Assembly: GCA_016927315.1 (NCBI GenBank)
Contig: JAFGMV010000079.1
Coordinates: forward strand, 1 to 64,000
Length of the DNA: 64,000 bases
Reading direction: 5' to 3'
Origin: Anaerolineales bacterium
GTDB lineage: Bacteria > Chloroflexota > Anaerolineae > Anaerolineales > Villigracilaceae
In this document: positions 36,379 to 44,979 of the stretch, piece after piece
How the letters are laid out: each line of letters opens with the position of its first letter
Position numbering within the stretch: position 1 is the first letter of the stretch
Notes under the pieces: generated by a model
Database searches by the model: none
What the model saw: the letters and a program-made list of their open reading frames with translations, nothing else
Told to the model about the DNA's origin: nothing
Translations under genes and position numbers: made by a program

Positions 36379-37065
36379 TTATTCACCGCCGGTCTCAAAA
36401 TCGCCGGCTGCGACTTTTTTCTGGTCTTCCCGAAGTTTGCTGAAGGCAATTTCCCGTACGGCCAGGGGAATCTTGCTGACTTTTCGCTCGGAACAGATCG
36501 CCAGCAGGTAGGCCAGGGCGCATTTCTCCAGGATTTCAACATTGTTGACCGCGCGTTCCATGTCATGGCCGAAGATCAAGGCGCCGTGGTTTTGCATCAT
36601 GTAGGCATTGTGATGGTTGCGGATATGCCGGACGATCTTCCTTTTGAGCATTCCGGTCCCGGAAGGTCCATAGGGAATGATTTCGACGCTGCGCCCCAGG
36701 AAGCGGGCCTGTTCATCAAACAAGGCCGGGATGGGAGCCCTGATCAGGGTCAATGCACTGGCATAGACCTGGTGGGTGTGGATGATGGCGTGCACGTCTT
36801 TACGCACCTGGTAAATGGCGGCATGCATCCCGGATTCAACTGAAGCCTTCAACTTCCCTTCCAGCTTTTCCTGTTCGAAGTCCAGGATGCAGACATCCTC
36901 TGGCTTCATGACCATGTAATCGAGGTTAGAAGGTGTAATCGCGAAAGCGTCCGATTCGGGAATACGCATGGAGATGTTTCCCCCGGTTGCCATCAGGTAC
37001 CCCTTCTGCACCAATTCCCGGACCGTTTCAACAACCTGCTGCTTCGTACCTATAAACTGGCTCAT
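36379..37065 (-). CDS. Class II aldolase/adducin family protein
   Basis: 228 residues from the ATG at 37065, which has GGAGG just upstream; the longer frame starting at 37167 crosses the promoter and is rejected. Zinc ligands His96, His98 and His160 and the catalytic Glu77 are in place (VESGMHAAIYQ, IIHTHQVYA, MMQNHG), as in fuculose- and ribulose-phosphate aldolases and epimerases. It would cleave a phosphorylated ketose into dihydroxyacetone phosphate and an aldehyde. First gene of the operon, 14 bases before the aminotransferase. Confidence 0.9.
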   Translation of the reverse strand: MSQFIGTKQQVVETVRELVQKGYLMATGGNISMRIPESDAFAITPSNLDYMVMKPEDVCILDFEQEKLEGKLKASVESGMHAAIYQVRKDVHAIIHTHQVYASALTLIRAPIPALFDEQARFLGRSVEIIPYGPSGTGMLKRKIVRHIRNHHNAYMMQNHGALIFGHDMERAVNNVEILEKCALAYLLAICSERKVSKIPLAVREIAFSKLREDQKKVAAGDFETGGE

Positions 37066-37101
37066 GAACCTCCAAACAAAGCTGAACTTTACATCGTAAA
37101 G

Positions 37102-37130
37102 ATTATACAGTCCTACATTGACAGTGTCAA
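37102..37130 (-). promoter_or_regulatory. Consensus promoter with TetR-type operator for the aldolase operon
   Basis: Minus strand: -35 TTGACA (37125-37130), 17-base spacer, -10 TATAAT (37102-37107), all perfect. The -35 lies inside the perfect palindrome TTGACA-G-TGTCAA (37118-37130), located between the divergent aldolase operon and the TetR gene, so the regulator probably binds there. Confidence 0.82.
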
Positions 37131-37153
37131 GCTTTCCCTTTAGGATGTACAGT

Positions 37154-37765
37154 ATGAGCTCTGACAACTATCATCACGGAAACCTGAAGAACGCACTGAT
37201 CAAAGCCGGAATGGAAATCCTGGAAAAGAAAGGCACAGGAGGCCTGAGCCTGCGCAGCGTGGCCAAGCAGGCCGGGGTCAGTCATGCAGCGCCCTACGCC
37301 CACTTCGCGGATAAACAGGCTCTGATTGCCGCAATTTCAACCGAAGGGTTCAAACGACTGCTGGACAAACTCGAGATCGTCCGAAAAATGAATGCCAACG
37401 ATCCCCCAGCCCTCCTGGTAGAAATTTCCTGGGCATACATCCGGTTTGCCCAACAGGAGCCCGACTGCTTCAAACTCATGTTTTCCAGCGCACTGGAAAA
37501 AGAGAAAGAGTATTCCGATTTCGTCAAAGTGTCACAGCAAAACTTCAGGCAGTTGGTCGATGTGGTAGAAGTCTGTCAGCAAGCCGGTATCCTGGAAGCG
37601 GGGCCAGCAGACCAGATCGCTGTCAGTGTCTGGGGGACGGTACACGGATTGATCATGCTGATGCTTGAAGGCCAGGTTCCGCACTCGGTTCTGGAAAAGT
37701 ATCCGCTGAGGAAGCTGCTGCTGTTTTCGCTTAACCAGATTGCCGTAAATGAGTTGACAGAATAG
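37154..37765 (+). CDS. TetR/AcrR family transcriptional regulator
   Basis: 203 residues. The N-terminal helix-turn-helix is typical (YHHGNLKNALIKAGMEILEKKG then LSLRSVAKQAGVSHAAPYAHFADK), and the helical C-terminal domain is of the TetR_C_33 kind. The start at 37154 is chosen because the conserved N-terminus begins there and AGGA lies 8 bases before; the longer frame from TTG 37118 overlaps the promoter. It diverges from the aldolase operon and is expected to repress it until the substrate or an intermediate binds. Confidence 0.9.
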   Translation: MSSDNYHHGNLKNALIKAGMEILEKKGTGGLSLRSVAKQAGVSHAAPYAHFADKQALIAAISTEGFKRLLDKLEIVRKMNANDPPALLVEISWAYIRFAQQEPDCFKLMFSSALEKEKEYSDFVKVSQQNFRQLVDVVEVCQQAGILEAGPADQIAVSVWGTVHGLIMLMLEGQVPHSVLEKYPLRKLLLFSLNQIAVNELTE

Positions 37766-37923
37766 CATCCCGAAGATCGAAACGAAACGTGCCTTGTTGA
37801 AAAGGGCGGAAGATGGGCGCGAGTATGAACCAGGAAATCAAAATCAGTCGTTACCTCCGTTTCACGCATCATCAATTCGTGGGCGAAAACCACCGCCAGG
37901 TTTCATAGCGTATGATTGGTCAA

Positions 37924-37966
37924 TCAGATGACTCTGCGGGGAGTTTTACAGGAGTGACGAAGCAGC
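37924..37966. repeat. Partial copy of the dispersed TGCG...GAAGCAG repeat
   Basis: ATGACTCTGCGGGGAG...GTGACGAAGCAG matches the left end of the elements at 31005 and 59797; no clear right end. The rest of the gap between the TetR stop (37765) and 38115 shows nothing else I can name. Confidence 0.5.
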
Positions 37967-38114
37967 CCTTTGTTAAGTTCCTGTTATGAGCAGACTGCCT
38001 CGCCCTGAGCACTGGCAGACTTGTGGTGGAGCGCAACAGTGGCCGGGTACTCCCGTCGAGATAAAGCCAGTGGTCCCTGTAAGAAATGAACAAAACCAGA
38101 CATCTAATAGGGCA

Positions 38115-38807
38115 ATGAAGAACGAACTTTACCCAACCATTCACCTTAATCTGGCCATGACCGCTGACGGAAAGATCGATACCGTCGAGCGCCAGGGGGC
38201 GGCGATCTCATCGGCCTGGGATAAGGCCCGCGTAGACCAACTGCGGGCTGCCTCGGATGCTGTCATGGTCGGTGGGCGCACACTGCTGGATGATGACCCG
38301 AAACTGACGGTCAAGTCCGAAGCCTTGAAAGCCGCGCGTATCAGCCGCGGTCTGCAGCCCAATCCCGTCAAGGTTGGCGTCGTCTCAGTTGCAGCACTCA
38401 GGCCTGATGCAGACTTTCTGAAGGCTGGTCCGGCCAGAAGGTTGATTTTCACAACCCGGCGTACTTCAGCAGAACAGTGCGAGTTGCTTCAGCGGCAGGG
38501 AGTAGAAGTCTTCACCCTGGGCGAAGACCGGGTCGACCTGGTTGCTATGCTGCGCATCTTGAAGGAAGAGGATATTCAACACCTGATGGTCGAAGGCGGT
38601 GCAACGCTCAATTATGAACTGCTGCGCTTGGAGTTGGTGGATACGTTGACCATCTATGTGGCGCCCATGATCTTGGGTGGAGAAACCGCCCCAACCCTGG
38701 CGGGCGGATCAGGGCTGGCGCGTGAACAAGCTGTTCCCCTGAAACTGGTCCAGGCCGAAACCCATGAAGATGGTGGGGTGCTTTTGCATTACCAGGTATC
38801 TTCCTGA
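38115..38807 (+). CDS. RibD C-terminal domain reductase (diaminohydroxyphosphoribosylaminopyrimidine reductase-like)
   Basis: 230 residues in a dihydrofolate-reductase-like fold: NLAMTADGKIDT at the start, then SDAVMVGGRTLLDDDPKLTV and the NADPH loop LMVEGGATLNYELL. It resembles stand-alone reductases of riboflavin synthesis (RIB7-like), which reduce the ribose of the pyrimidine intermediate. The next gene is ribA, which supports the role. The longest frame starts at 37986; the chosen ATG begins where the family begins, although its ribosome site is weak. The deaminase half of RibD is absent and must be elsewhere. Confidence 0.82.
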   Translation: MKNELYPTIHLNLAMTADGKIDTVERQGAAISSAWDKARVDQLRAASDAVMVGGRTLLDDDPKLTVKSEALKAARISRGLQPNPVKVGVVSVAALRPDADFLKAGPARRLIFTTRRTSAEQCELLQRQGVEVFTLGEDRVDLVAMLRILKEEDIQHLMVEGGATLNYELLRLELVDTLTIYVAPMILGGETAPTLAGGSGLAREQAVPLKLVQAETHEDGGVLLHYQVSS

Positions 38808-38826
38808 ATTTACAAAGGAGAAATAT

Positions 38827-39582
38827 ATGTCTCTCACTCATTTACAGGTACAGGAATTATTGGATGAAGGCCGCGCCCACGAGTGTGATGGCGTTGGTCC
38901 GGATCATGTCTGCGTAAATATCGCCTCGATCGCCGAGCTGCCAACTCGCTTTGGTGATTTCCATATCGTTGCTTTTTACAATAACCGGGATCAGAAGGAC
39001 CACGTCGCCATTGTGCGCGGCGAAGTCACAGATGCCGAGCAGGTACCGGTGCGCATCCATTCGGAATGCCTGACCGGTGATGCCCTGGGGTCACTGCGCT
39101 GTGACTGCCGGGACCAATTGGAAGCCGCGCTTACAACCATTGGCAGGATGGAGAAAGGCATCGTGCTTTACCTGCGCCAGGAAGGACGCGGCATTGGCCT
39201 GGTCAACAAGATCAGGGCCTACGGCCTGCAGGATTACGGCTTCGACACCGTCGAGGCCAATCTTGCCCTCGGTTTCCGGGATGATGAGCGTGATTATGCT
39301 GTCGCAGCGCACATGCTTGAGTCACTGCGGGTCAAGTCCATCAGGCTGATGACCAACAACCCCAAGAAGATCGAAGGCCTGACCCAATATGGTATCAAGG
39401 TAACGGATCGTATTCCACACATCCTTCCACCGAATGAACACAATAAGTTCTACCTGAAAACCAAGGCTGAAAAATCGGGTCACATGATCAATCTGGACGG
39501 GCTGGAACGCCTGGAAGAACAGAGCGATCTGCCCATTGTCGACGGGATGAGTGAAGAACAGATCAGGGCGCTGCAAGAGTAA
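38827..39582 (+). CDS. ribA: GTP cyclohydrolase II
   Basis: 251 residues. It opens GTP to the first pyrimidine of riboflavin synthesis. Zinc ligands Cys81, Cys92 and Cys94 (SECLTGDALGSLRCDC) and the catalytic loop RQEGRGIGL (117-125) are intact. AAAGGAG sits 6 bases before ATG 38827, which overrules the upstream in-frame ATG at 38764. There is no DHBP synthase (RibB) fusion. It follows the RibD-type reductase by 19 bases, forming a small riboflavin unit. Confidence 0.94.
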   Translation: MSLTHLQVQELLDEGRAHECDGVGPDHVCVNIASIAELPTRFGDFHIVAFYNNRDQKDHVAIVRGEVTDAEQVPVRIHSECLTGDALGSLRCDCRDQLEAALTTIGRMEKGIVLYLRQEGRGIGLVNKIRAYGLQDYGFDTVEANLALGFRDDERDYAVAAHMLESLRVKSIRLMTNNPKKIEGLTQYGIKVTDRIPHILPPNEHNKFYLKTKAEKSGHMINLDGLERLEEQSDLPIVDGMSEEQIRALQE

Positions 39583-39638
39583 AACCAGGTTGTATGTGAA
39601 AAGATTGAAGGGTTCAGGAAACTGGCGAAAGGAAAACC

Positions 39639-40319
39639 ATGTCATTAAAAGATAAGGTTGTTGTCATTACCGGGGCAACCGGCGTGCTGGGCAGCCTGAC
39701 GGCAAAAACGTTTGCAGCCCAGGGCGCATTACTGGTGTTGGTCGGTACGGATCAAGCGGGTCTGGCAGTCCTGGAGAAACAGCTGGAACTGCCGGTAGAT
39801 CGTTCTCTAACCATAACCGCAGATTTGCGAGATGCCCGGGCCGTACAGGCGGCCGCCAATGAAGTGCAGGAGCGCTTCAAGCATGTGGATGTGCTGCTGC
39901 ACCTGGTAGGCGGCTGGACCGGGGGCAAATCCCTGGTCGACTCTGAAGCGGAAGACCTGGAATTCATGCTCAACCAGCATGCCTGGACCACTTTCCACCT
40001 GGCGCGTGCTTTCACTTCACTCCTGGTTTCCAACAACTGGGGACGTGTAATTGTGGTCTCGTCGCCATTGGCCAACCAGCCATCTGCCAACATGGGGCCG
40101 TACTCGGCCGGCAAAGCCGCCCAGGAAGCCCTGCTCCAGACGCTGGCAGCAGAGACCAGAGACAGCGGGGTGACGGCCAATATCATCCAGGTTCGGATGA
40201 TCGCTGCGGAGGGAAAAGGCAAAGGCTCCTCGCCGCAGCAAATTGTGGCAGCCATGATGTACCTGTGCTCGGAGGAAGCCAGCCAGGTAACCGGCGCCCG
40301 CATTCCGCTGTACGGGTAA
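39639..40319 (+). CDS. Short-chain dehydrogenase/reductase
   Basis: 226 residues with the NAD(P)-binding motif TGATGVLGS near residue 12, LLHLVGG in place of NNAG, and the catalytic pattern S...YSAGKAA (Tyr and Lys four apart). The classical SDR fold is complete, with a somewhat short C-terminus. It lies 56 bases after ribA on the same strand, but a link to riboflavin is not evident. Substrate not predictable. Confidence 0.85.
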   Translation: MSLKDKVVVITGATGVLGSLTAKTFAAQGALLVLVGTDQAGLAVLEKQLELPVDRSLTITADLRDARAVQAAANEVQERFKHVDVLLHLVGGWTGGKSLVDSEAEDLEFMLNQHAWTTFHLARAFTSLLVSNNWGRVIVVSSPLANQPSANMGPYSAGKAAQEALLQTLAAETRDSGVTANIIQVRMIAAEGKGKGSSPQQIVAAMMYLCSEEASQVTGARIPLYG

Positions 40320-40351
40320 GTTTCTTCCCTGTGAAAAAAAGGATAATAACT

Positions 40352-40388
40352 ATCCGGGGATGGTCGAGAGCTTCCATTCCCGGATAGC
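40352..40388. repeat. Strong inverted repeat after the SDR gene
   Basis: CTATCCGGG.ATGG pairs with CCAT.CCCGGATAG around a loop of about ten bases. No T-tract follows in either direction, so it is not a standard terminator. It lies in the gap between convergent genes. Confidence 0.5.
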
Positions 40389-40526
40389 CAGGCGTCCGTT
40401 ACAGACCTTTCCCGGGGCTGATGATTCATCTTTAGCCCCTTGAATTTTGATAAATCCCTTATCGGTTAACGCGAAGCCCGAAATATTATTATCCAGGTGA
40501 AAAGAAAGCAACCCGGCCGGGAGGTT

Positions 40527-41351
40527 CTATGTGTTTTCTCTGGCAGATTTCGGGGCGTTGGCGCGTTTATTGAGGGAAGATGAGATCCACACGATTGCCA
40601 GGATCCCAATCAATAACAGCCCCGACGAACATAGCATAGGCGCGAACCAACCCAACTCTTCGATCCCGGGGCCGATAAGCTGTTGTATGGCTCCGATGAC
40701 ATCTACATAGAAATTGTCCCGTGAAGGTTTAATCAGAAAGAATGGATCGGAGGGATTGCCAATAAAGGGGCTCAAGCGCCAGGTCATCTGCGTGCCGACA
40801 AAGGCATATACCAGGATCCACAACAGCAGTATCCGCCGCCCGAGCTTCTGCCGGGGAATCTCCGCTTCTACGTCTACCTGGGTCATTCCCCGCCACAGGA
40901 AATACACCCCGATCGAAGCACTGAGGCCGACAAAGATCACTGCCAGCAGTTGGAAGAACGGGTAGTTACTGGAAGTCAACACAAAGAAAAACGTGATCGG
41001 CGCCAGCCCCAGCAGCAGGAAGGCCGAGACTGCAATCCCAGACAATACCACCGCCAGTACCTGGACCATGCGCAGCGGCGTCCTCAGCAGGGCCAGCGAG
41101 AAGAAGTACAGCGCCGGCAGGCAGAACGCCATTGATGACAGGAACAAGATCGGCATCTTGACCGCTGAAGAAAGCCCCTGGAGTGGACTCTTTGCCAACC
41201 CAACGGCAAAGCCATAAATGGTGAAACACACCAGGGCTACTGCAGCCAGCCTGGCAACCTTCGCCCCGACTGCTTCGCCGCGCTGGATGCTTTGGTAAAA
41301 GGCATCTGGGTCCCGCAGGAAATCGGGCATTATATTAAACATTGCTTGCAT
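40527..41351 (-). CDS. Polytopic membrane protein of unknown function
   Basis: 274 residues with about seven hydrophobic segments, starting after a short polar N-terminus (MPDFLRDPDAFYQSIQRGE). It recalls Yip1-domain-type proteins in layout, but I cannot confirm this. GGAGG lies 6 bases before ATG 41351; the ATG at 41363 overlaps that ribosome site and is rejected. It diverges from the winged-helix regulator of the glycan locus, and the shared upstream region contains a 10-bp tandem repeat. The C-terminus is polar and basic. Confidence 0.72.
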   Translation of the reverse strand: MQAMFNIMPDFLRDPDAFYQSIQRGEAVGAKVARLAAVALVCFTIYGFAVGLAKSPLQGLSSAVKMPILFLSSMAFCLPALYFFSLALLRTPLRMVQVLAVVLSGIAVSAFLLLGLAPITFFFVLTSSNYPFFQLLAVIFVGLSASIGVYFLWRGMTQVDVEAEIPRQKLGRRILLLWILVYAFVGTQMTWRLSPFIGNPSDPFFLIKPSRDNFYVDVIGAIQQLIGPGIEELGWFAPMLCSSGLLLIGILAIVWISSSLNKRANAPKSARENT

Positions 41352-41396
41352 ACTTACCTCCATTTCGTTTCAGAATGGGTAAAGTATGCCCTACGA

Positions 41397-41446
41397 ATAC
41401 TATCAAATACTTTCAAAAACTATCAAAAACTATCAAAAACTATCAG
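41397..41446. repeat. 10-bp tandem repeat in a divergent promoter region
   Basis: The unit ACTATCAAAA occurs about five times in a row (41397-41446), the first and last copies degenerate. The 10-base period places every copy on the same face of the helix. Confidence 0.8.
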
Positions 41447-41553
41447 ATTTCATTCCCTTGTACTTTGGACAACACATTCCACATTCAAAAGTGATCGTGT
41501 CACAGCAGGCGTTAACTTCGAGAAGAGAAGGGACACGGGGCAGAAAGTCTTAT

Positions 41554-41606
41554 AATTCAGTCGTTGAATTTTGACTTTTGCTGTGATACAATTCGTCCAT
41601 TGAATT
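41554..41606 (+). promoter_or_regulatory. Twin operators and promoter of the glycan locus regulator
   Basis: AATTCA-GTCGT-TGAATT (41554-41570, perfect) and AATTCG-TCCAT-TGAATT (41590-41606, one mismatch) are 36 bases apart. Between and across them lie a -35-like TTGAAT (41565-41570) and -10-like TACAAT (41587-41592). The start codon follows the second site directly, so the mRNA leader must be very short and autoregulation is likely. Confidence 0.62.
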
Positions 41607-42089
41607 ATGGAAACAACCCCGGATACAGAACGCGAACTCTCCCTGCTGGAACAAATTGAGCAGGACCCCGACGTTACCCAGGCCTCCCTGGCGACCCAAT
41701 TGGGTGTAGCGGTTGGAACTGTCAACTGGCACCTGAAGCGCTTGATTTCCAAGGGATATGTCAAAGTCAAACGTGCGGAACGCAAGAAACTGCGTTATAT
41801 TATCACGCCGGAGGGTATTGCACTGCGAGCCCGACTAACGGTCGATTATGTGGAACGTTCCTTCAATCTCTACCGGAAGATCCGGCGCCGTGTGAAGGAG
41901 CAGTTGGAAATTGTCCGGGATGCCGGACTCAACCAAATTTGTCTTCAGGGCCAGGGGGATGTGGCCGATATCTGCCGCCTGACCTGTATTGAACAGGGAT
42001 TTGAACTTGTGGAAGACGGCCGCACACCTGTCCTGGAAGTAAGGGGAATGAAAATCCTGCTGAACATGGAGCACAGGGATGACGTCTGA
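41607..42089 (+). CDS. Winged-helix transcriptional regulator of the glycan locus
   Basis: 160 residues. An N-terminal winged helix (about residues 10-75: VTQASLATQLGVAVGTVNWHLKRLISKGYVKVKRAERKKLRYIITPEG) is followed by a helical linker and a small alpha/beta C-terminal domain. This architecture is frequently the first gene of exopolysaccharide clusters, and here it precedes the epimerase with an 11-base overlap. The C-terminal part (GQGDVADICRLTCIEQGFEL) may bind a sugar nucleotide; this is a guess from its Rossmann-like look. Operator-like repeats directly before the start suggest it controls itself and the locus. Confidence 0.82.
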   Translation: METTPDTERELSLLEQIEQDPDVTQASLATQLGVAVGTVNWHLKRLISKGYVKVKRAERKKLRYIITPEGIALRARLTVDYVERSFNLYRKIRRRVKEQLEIVRDAGLNQICLQGQGDVADICRLTCIEQGFELVEDGRTPVLEVRGMKILLNMEHRDDV

Positions 42090-43089
42090 GAAACATGTAT
42101 TGATTACCGGAGGGGCGGGCTATATCGGTTCATTATTAACCGGACAACTGCTTCGCTCCGGATACCGGGTTTCTGTGGTGGACAGCCTGCTGTTTGGAGG
42201 TGAATCTCTGCTGGGCTATCTCAGCCACCCGAATTTCCAGTTTACCAAAGCCGATGTAACGGAACCGTTTGCCATCCGTAATGCGGCCCCAAAAAACTGG
42301 CCAAAACCAGAAGCCGTGATCCACCTGGCAGCCATCGTGGGCTTCCCGGCTTGCCAGGCTGTCGGGCGTCAGGCAGCCTGGCGTTACAATGTCGAGGCTA
42401 CCAAAGCAGTATTTGGACAGGCTTCAGATCTGGATGTGAAGCGTTTTGTGTTTGCATCCACCTACAGCAACTATGGCCTGTCTGATGGTAAGCCTGTTAA
42501 TGAAGATTCCCCGCTTAATCCGCAGTCATTGTATGCTGAAACCAAGATTGCTTCAGAAGAGTTCCTGGCGGGCCACAAGGATGACGGCTGTGTACCCCTG
42601 GTTTTTCGTTTCGCGACTTTATTTGGTATATCCCCCCGGACACGCTTTGATCTGATCGTCAACCAGTTTGTCCTGGAAGCCTATACCAAACGAGAACTAA
42701 TCATCTACCAGCGCGGTTATTCACGGTCTTTCGTACATGTATTGGATGTCGTGCGCGGGATCATGCTGGGTCTGAAAGCGTCGGCAGAGAAAATCCGCGG
42801 CCAGATCTACAATCTGGGCAGCGAAGACGGAAACTATACCAAGGATGAGATCGTCGGACTGGTACTCAAGCGCCTGCCGGAAACACGCGTCAACTACAAA
42901 GATCTGACTTTCGGCGGCGATATGCGCGACATTCAGGTTTCATTTGAAAAGATACGCAACCAACTGAGGTTTGAAACCACCCTGAAAGTCGATGATGGGG
43001 TGCGTGAAGTACTACATGCGTTACAAACCGGATTGATTCGTAATCCAACGGACGAGCATTACCGTAACGCTCAATTTATTGTTCAGTAA
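42079..43089 (+). CDS. NAD-dependent epimerase/dehydratase (sugar nucleotide)
   Basis: 336 residues of the extended SDR family: GGAGYIGS at residues 10-17, HLAAIVGFPAC, and the catalytic YAETK (Tyr and Lys four apart) after STYSNYG. Enzymes of this kind oxidise or epimerise NDP-hexoses at C4, or make NDP-heptoses. The exact reaction is not clear; it is not a canonical GalE. The start overlaps the regulator by 11 bases, so the two are translationally coupled. Confidence 0.87.
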   Translation: MTSEKHVLITGGAGYIGSLLTGQLLRSGYRVSVVDSLLFGGESLLGYLSHPNFQFTKADVTEPFAIRNAAPKNWPKPEAVIHLAAIVGFPACQAVGRQAAWRYNVEATKAVFGQASDLDVKRFVFASTYSNYGLSDGKPVNEDSPLNPQSLYAETKIASEEFLAGHKDDGCVPLVFRFATLFGISPRTRFDLIVNQFVLEAYTKRELIIYQRGYSRSFVHVLDVVRGIMLGLKASAEKIRGQIYNLGSEDGNYTKDEIVGLVLKRLPETRVNYKDLTFGGDMRDIQVSFEKIRNQLRFETTLKVDDGVREVLHALQTGLIRNPTDEHYRNAQFIVQ

Positions 43090-43101
43090 TCGGAGGAGTA
43101 A

Positions 43102-44124
43102 ATGGCGGATATTTTCTGGCAAGGGAAGCGTGTCATTGTTACCGGCGGCGCCGGTTTTCTTGGATCTTTCGTGACTGCCAGGTTATTCGAACGAGGCGCC
43201 GGGGAGATTCTGGTTCCGCAAATCGAATATTACAACCTGACTGAAAAAGAGTCCATTCAGCAGTTGCTGGAGGATGCTTTGCAGCCAGCAGACAAAATCC
43301 CAGCGCATCTCAAACATGCCGGTTTCCAGGCTTCAGGCGTAGGCTTTCAACCCGAAAACAGTGTGATCATCCACCTGGCAGCCAACGTGGGAGGCATTGG
43401 CGCCAACCGTGAGCATCCGGCTGAGTTTTTCTACGACAACCTGATGATGGGCGTCGAGCTGATGCACCAGGCCTGGCAGCGTGGTATCGGTAAATTCACT
43501 GCCATTGGTACGGTATGCGCCTACCCCAAATTCACCCCGGTCCCCTTCAAAGAAGGGGATCTCTGGATCGGCTACCCCGAAGAAACCAATGCCCCCTACG
43601 GACTGGCAAAGAAGATGATGCTGGTGCAGGCCCAGGCCTACCGTGAGCAGTATGGTTTCAATGCGATTTTCTTACTGCCTGTCAACCTGTATGGTCCACG
43701 TGACAATTTCAACCTGCAGACATCACATGTCATTCCGGCTTTGATCCGCAAAGCCTTGGAAGCACAGGAGCGTGGAGACAAAGAACTGGTTGTCTGGGGA
43801 GATGGTTCCCCAACCCGGGAGTTCCTGTTCGTAGAGGATGCCGCCGATGGGATTGTAATGGCAACCGAAAAGTACAATGGCTCGGAACCGGTCAATCTGG
43901 GCTCTGGCTATGAGATATCGATCAAAGACCTGGTTGAAATGATCGTCCGGATGACAGGTTTCAAAGGCAAGCTGGTTTGGGACACAAGCAAGCCCAATGG
44001 GCAGCCGCGGCGCGGCCTGGATGTAACCCGTGCCAGGGAATACTTTGGCTGGGAAGCAAAGGTGCCGTTTGAAGAAGGTCTGCAGCGGACAATTGAATGG
44101 TACAAGGGGAACCGCAGGAAGTAG
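43102..44124 (+). CDS. fcl: GDP-L-fucose synthase-like epimerase/reductase
   Basis: 340 residues with GGAGFLGS, the family marker [27 protein letters not shown] and catalytic YGLAK. Fcl turns GDP-4-keto-6-deoxymannose into GDP-L-fucose by 3,5-epimerisation and reduction. No GDP-mannose 4,6-dehydratase is in the window, so the substrate must come from elsewhere or be a different sugar nucleotide. GGAGG lies 7 bases before the ATG. Twelve bases separate it from the previous gene. Confidence 0.83.
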   Translation: MADIFWQGKRVIVTGGAGFLGSFVTARLFERGAGEILVPQIEYYNLTEKESIQQLLEDALQPADKIPAHLKHAGFQASGVGFQPENSVIIHLAANVGGIGANREHPAEFFYDNLMMGVELMHQAWQRGIGKFTAIGTVCAYPKFTPVPFKEGDLWIGYPEETNAPYGLAKKMMLVQAQAYREQYGFNAIFLLPVNLYGPRDNFNLQTSHVIPALIRKALEAQERGDKELVVWGDGSPTREFLFVEDAADGIVMATEKYNGSEPVNLGSGYEISIKDLVEMIVRMTGFKGKLVWDTSKPNGQPRRGLDVTRAREYFGWEAKVPFEEGLQRTIEWYKGNRRK

Positions 44125-44125
44125 C

Positions 44126-44977
44126 ATGAGCCAAAACGCTGTTGTAAAGCCGGATAATATTCCAACCATTTATATTCGTCCATCAAAGGGCATCACCTCG
44201 CTGAACCTGCGTGACCTGTGGGTTTATCGTGAACTGGTTTTCTTCATGCTCTGGCGGAACATAAAAATCCGCTATAAACAGACCCTGCTGGGTGCAGCCT
44301 GGGCTGTGATCCAGCCAATCGCCACCATGATTGTCTTCAATTTCATCTTTGGCAGGGTAGCAAAGGTGCCCACAGACGGCATTCCCTACCCGATCTTCTC
44401 TTTTGCGGCGTTGCTGCCCTGGGGGTTGTTTTCCACCGCGCTCAATACTGGCAGCCGCTCACTGACCACCAGCCAGAATATGATCACAAAGATCTATTTC
44501 CCGCGGTTGGTACTGCCAATCGCATCCGTACTAGCCGGCCTGGTAGACTTTGCCATCGCCTTTGTGATCCTGGTGGGGATGATGTTTTATTATCAGGTTA
44601 CGCCGCCCGCAGCCATCTGGACCCTGCCCCTGTTCCTGCTGCTGGCAGTGATAACTGCTTTGGGGGTGGCATTGTGGCTGGCGGCCATCAACGTCCAGTA
44701 TCGTGATGTAAACCATGCCTTACCATTCCTGACCCAATTCTGGCTGTTCCTGACCCCGGTGGCGTATTCGTCTGCCATCATTTCTGAAAAATGGCAGGTG
44801 GTTTATTCACTCAACCCGATGGCCGGGGTTGTCAACGGGTTCAGGTGGGCGCTGCTTGGCACCAACACCGGACCAGATCTGTCACTGCTTATTTCGGTGG
44901 GAATCTCCCTGGCGATCTTAATCAGCGGGTTGTATTATTTCCGAAACATGGAACGCACTTTCGCGGATACGATTTAG
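44126..44977 (+). CDS. wzm: Polysaccharide ABC transporter permease, ABC-2 type (Wzm/TagG-like)
   Basis: 283 residues, six membrane segments. The N-terminal amphipathic part FMLWRNIKIRYKQTLLGAAWAVIQPI is the hallmark of O-antigen and teichoic-acid export permeases. The ATG at 44126 lies one base after the Fcl stop; a longer in-frame extension overlaps Fcl and is rejected. It pairs with the ATPase two bases downstream to flip an undecaprenyl-linked glycan across the membrane. Confidence 0.93.
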   Translation: MSQNAVVKPDNIPTIYIRPSKGITSLNLRDLWVYRELVFFMLWRNIKIRYKQTLLGAAWAVIQPIATMIVFNFIFGRVAKVPTDGIPYPIFSFAALLPWGLFSTALNTGSRSLTTSQNMITKIYFPRLVLPIASVLAGLVDFAIAFVILVGMMFYYQVTPPAAIWTLPLFLLLAVITALGVALWLAAINVQYRDVNHALPFLTQFWLFLTPVAYSSAIISEKWQVVYSLNPMAGVVNGFRWALLGTNTGPDLSLLISVGISLAILISGLYYFRNMERTFADTI

Positions 44978-44979
44978 CC

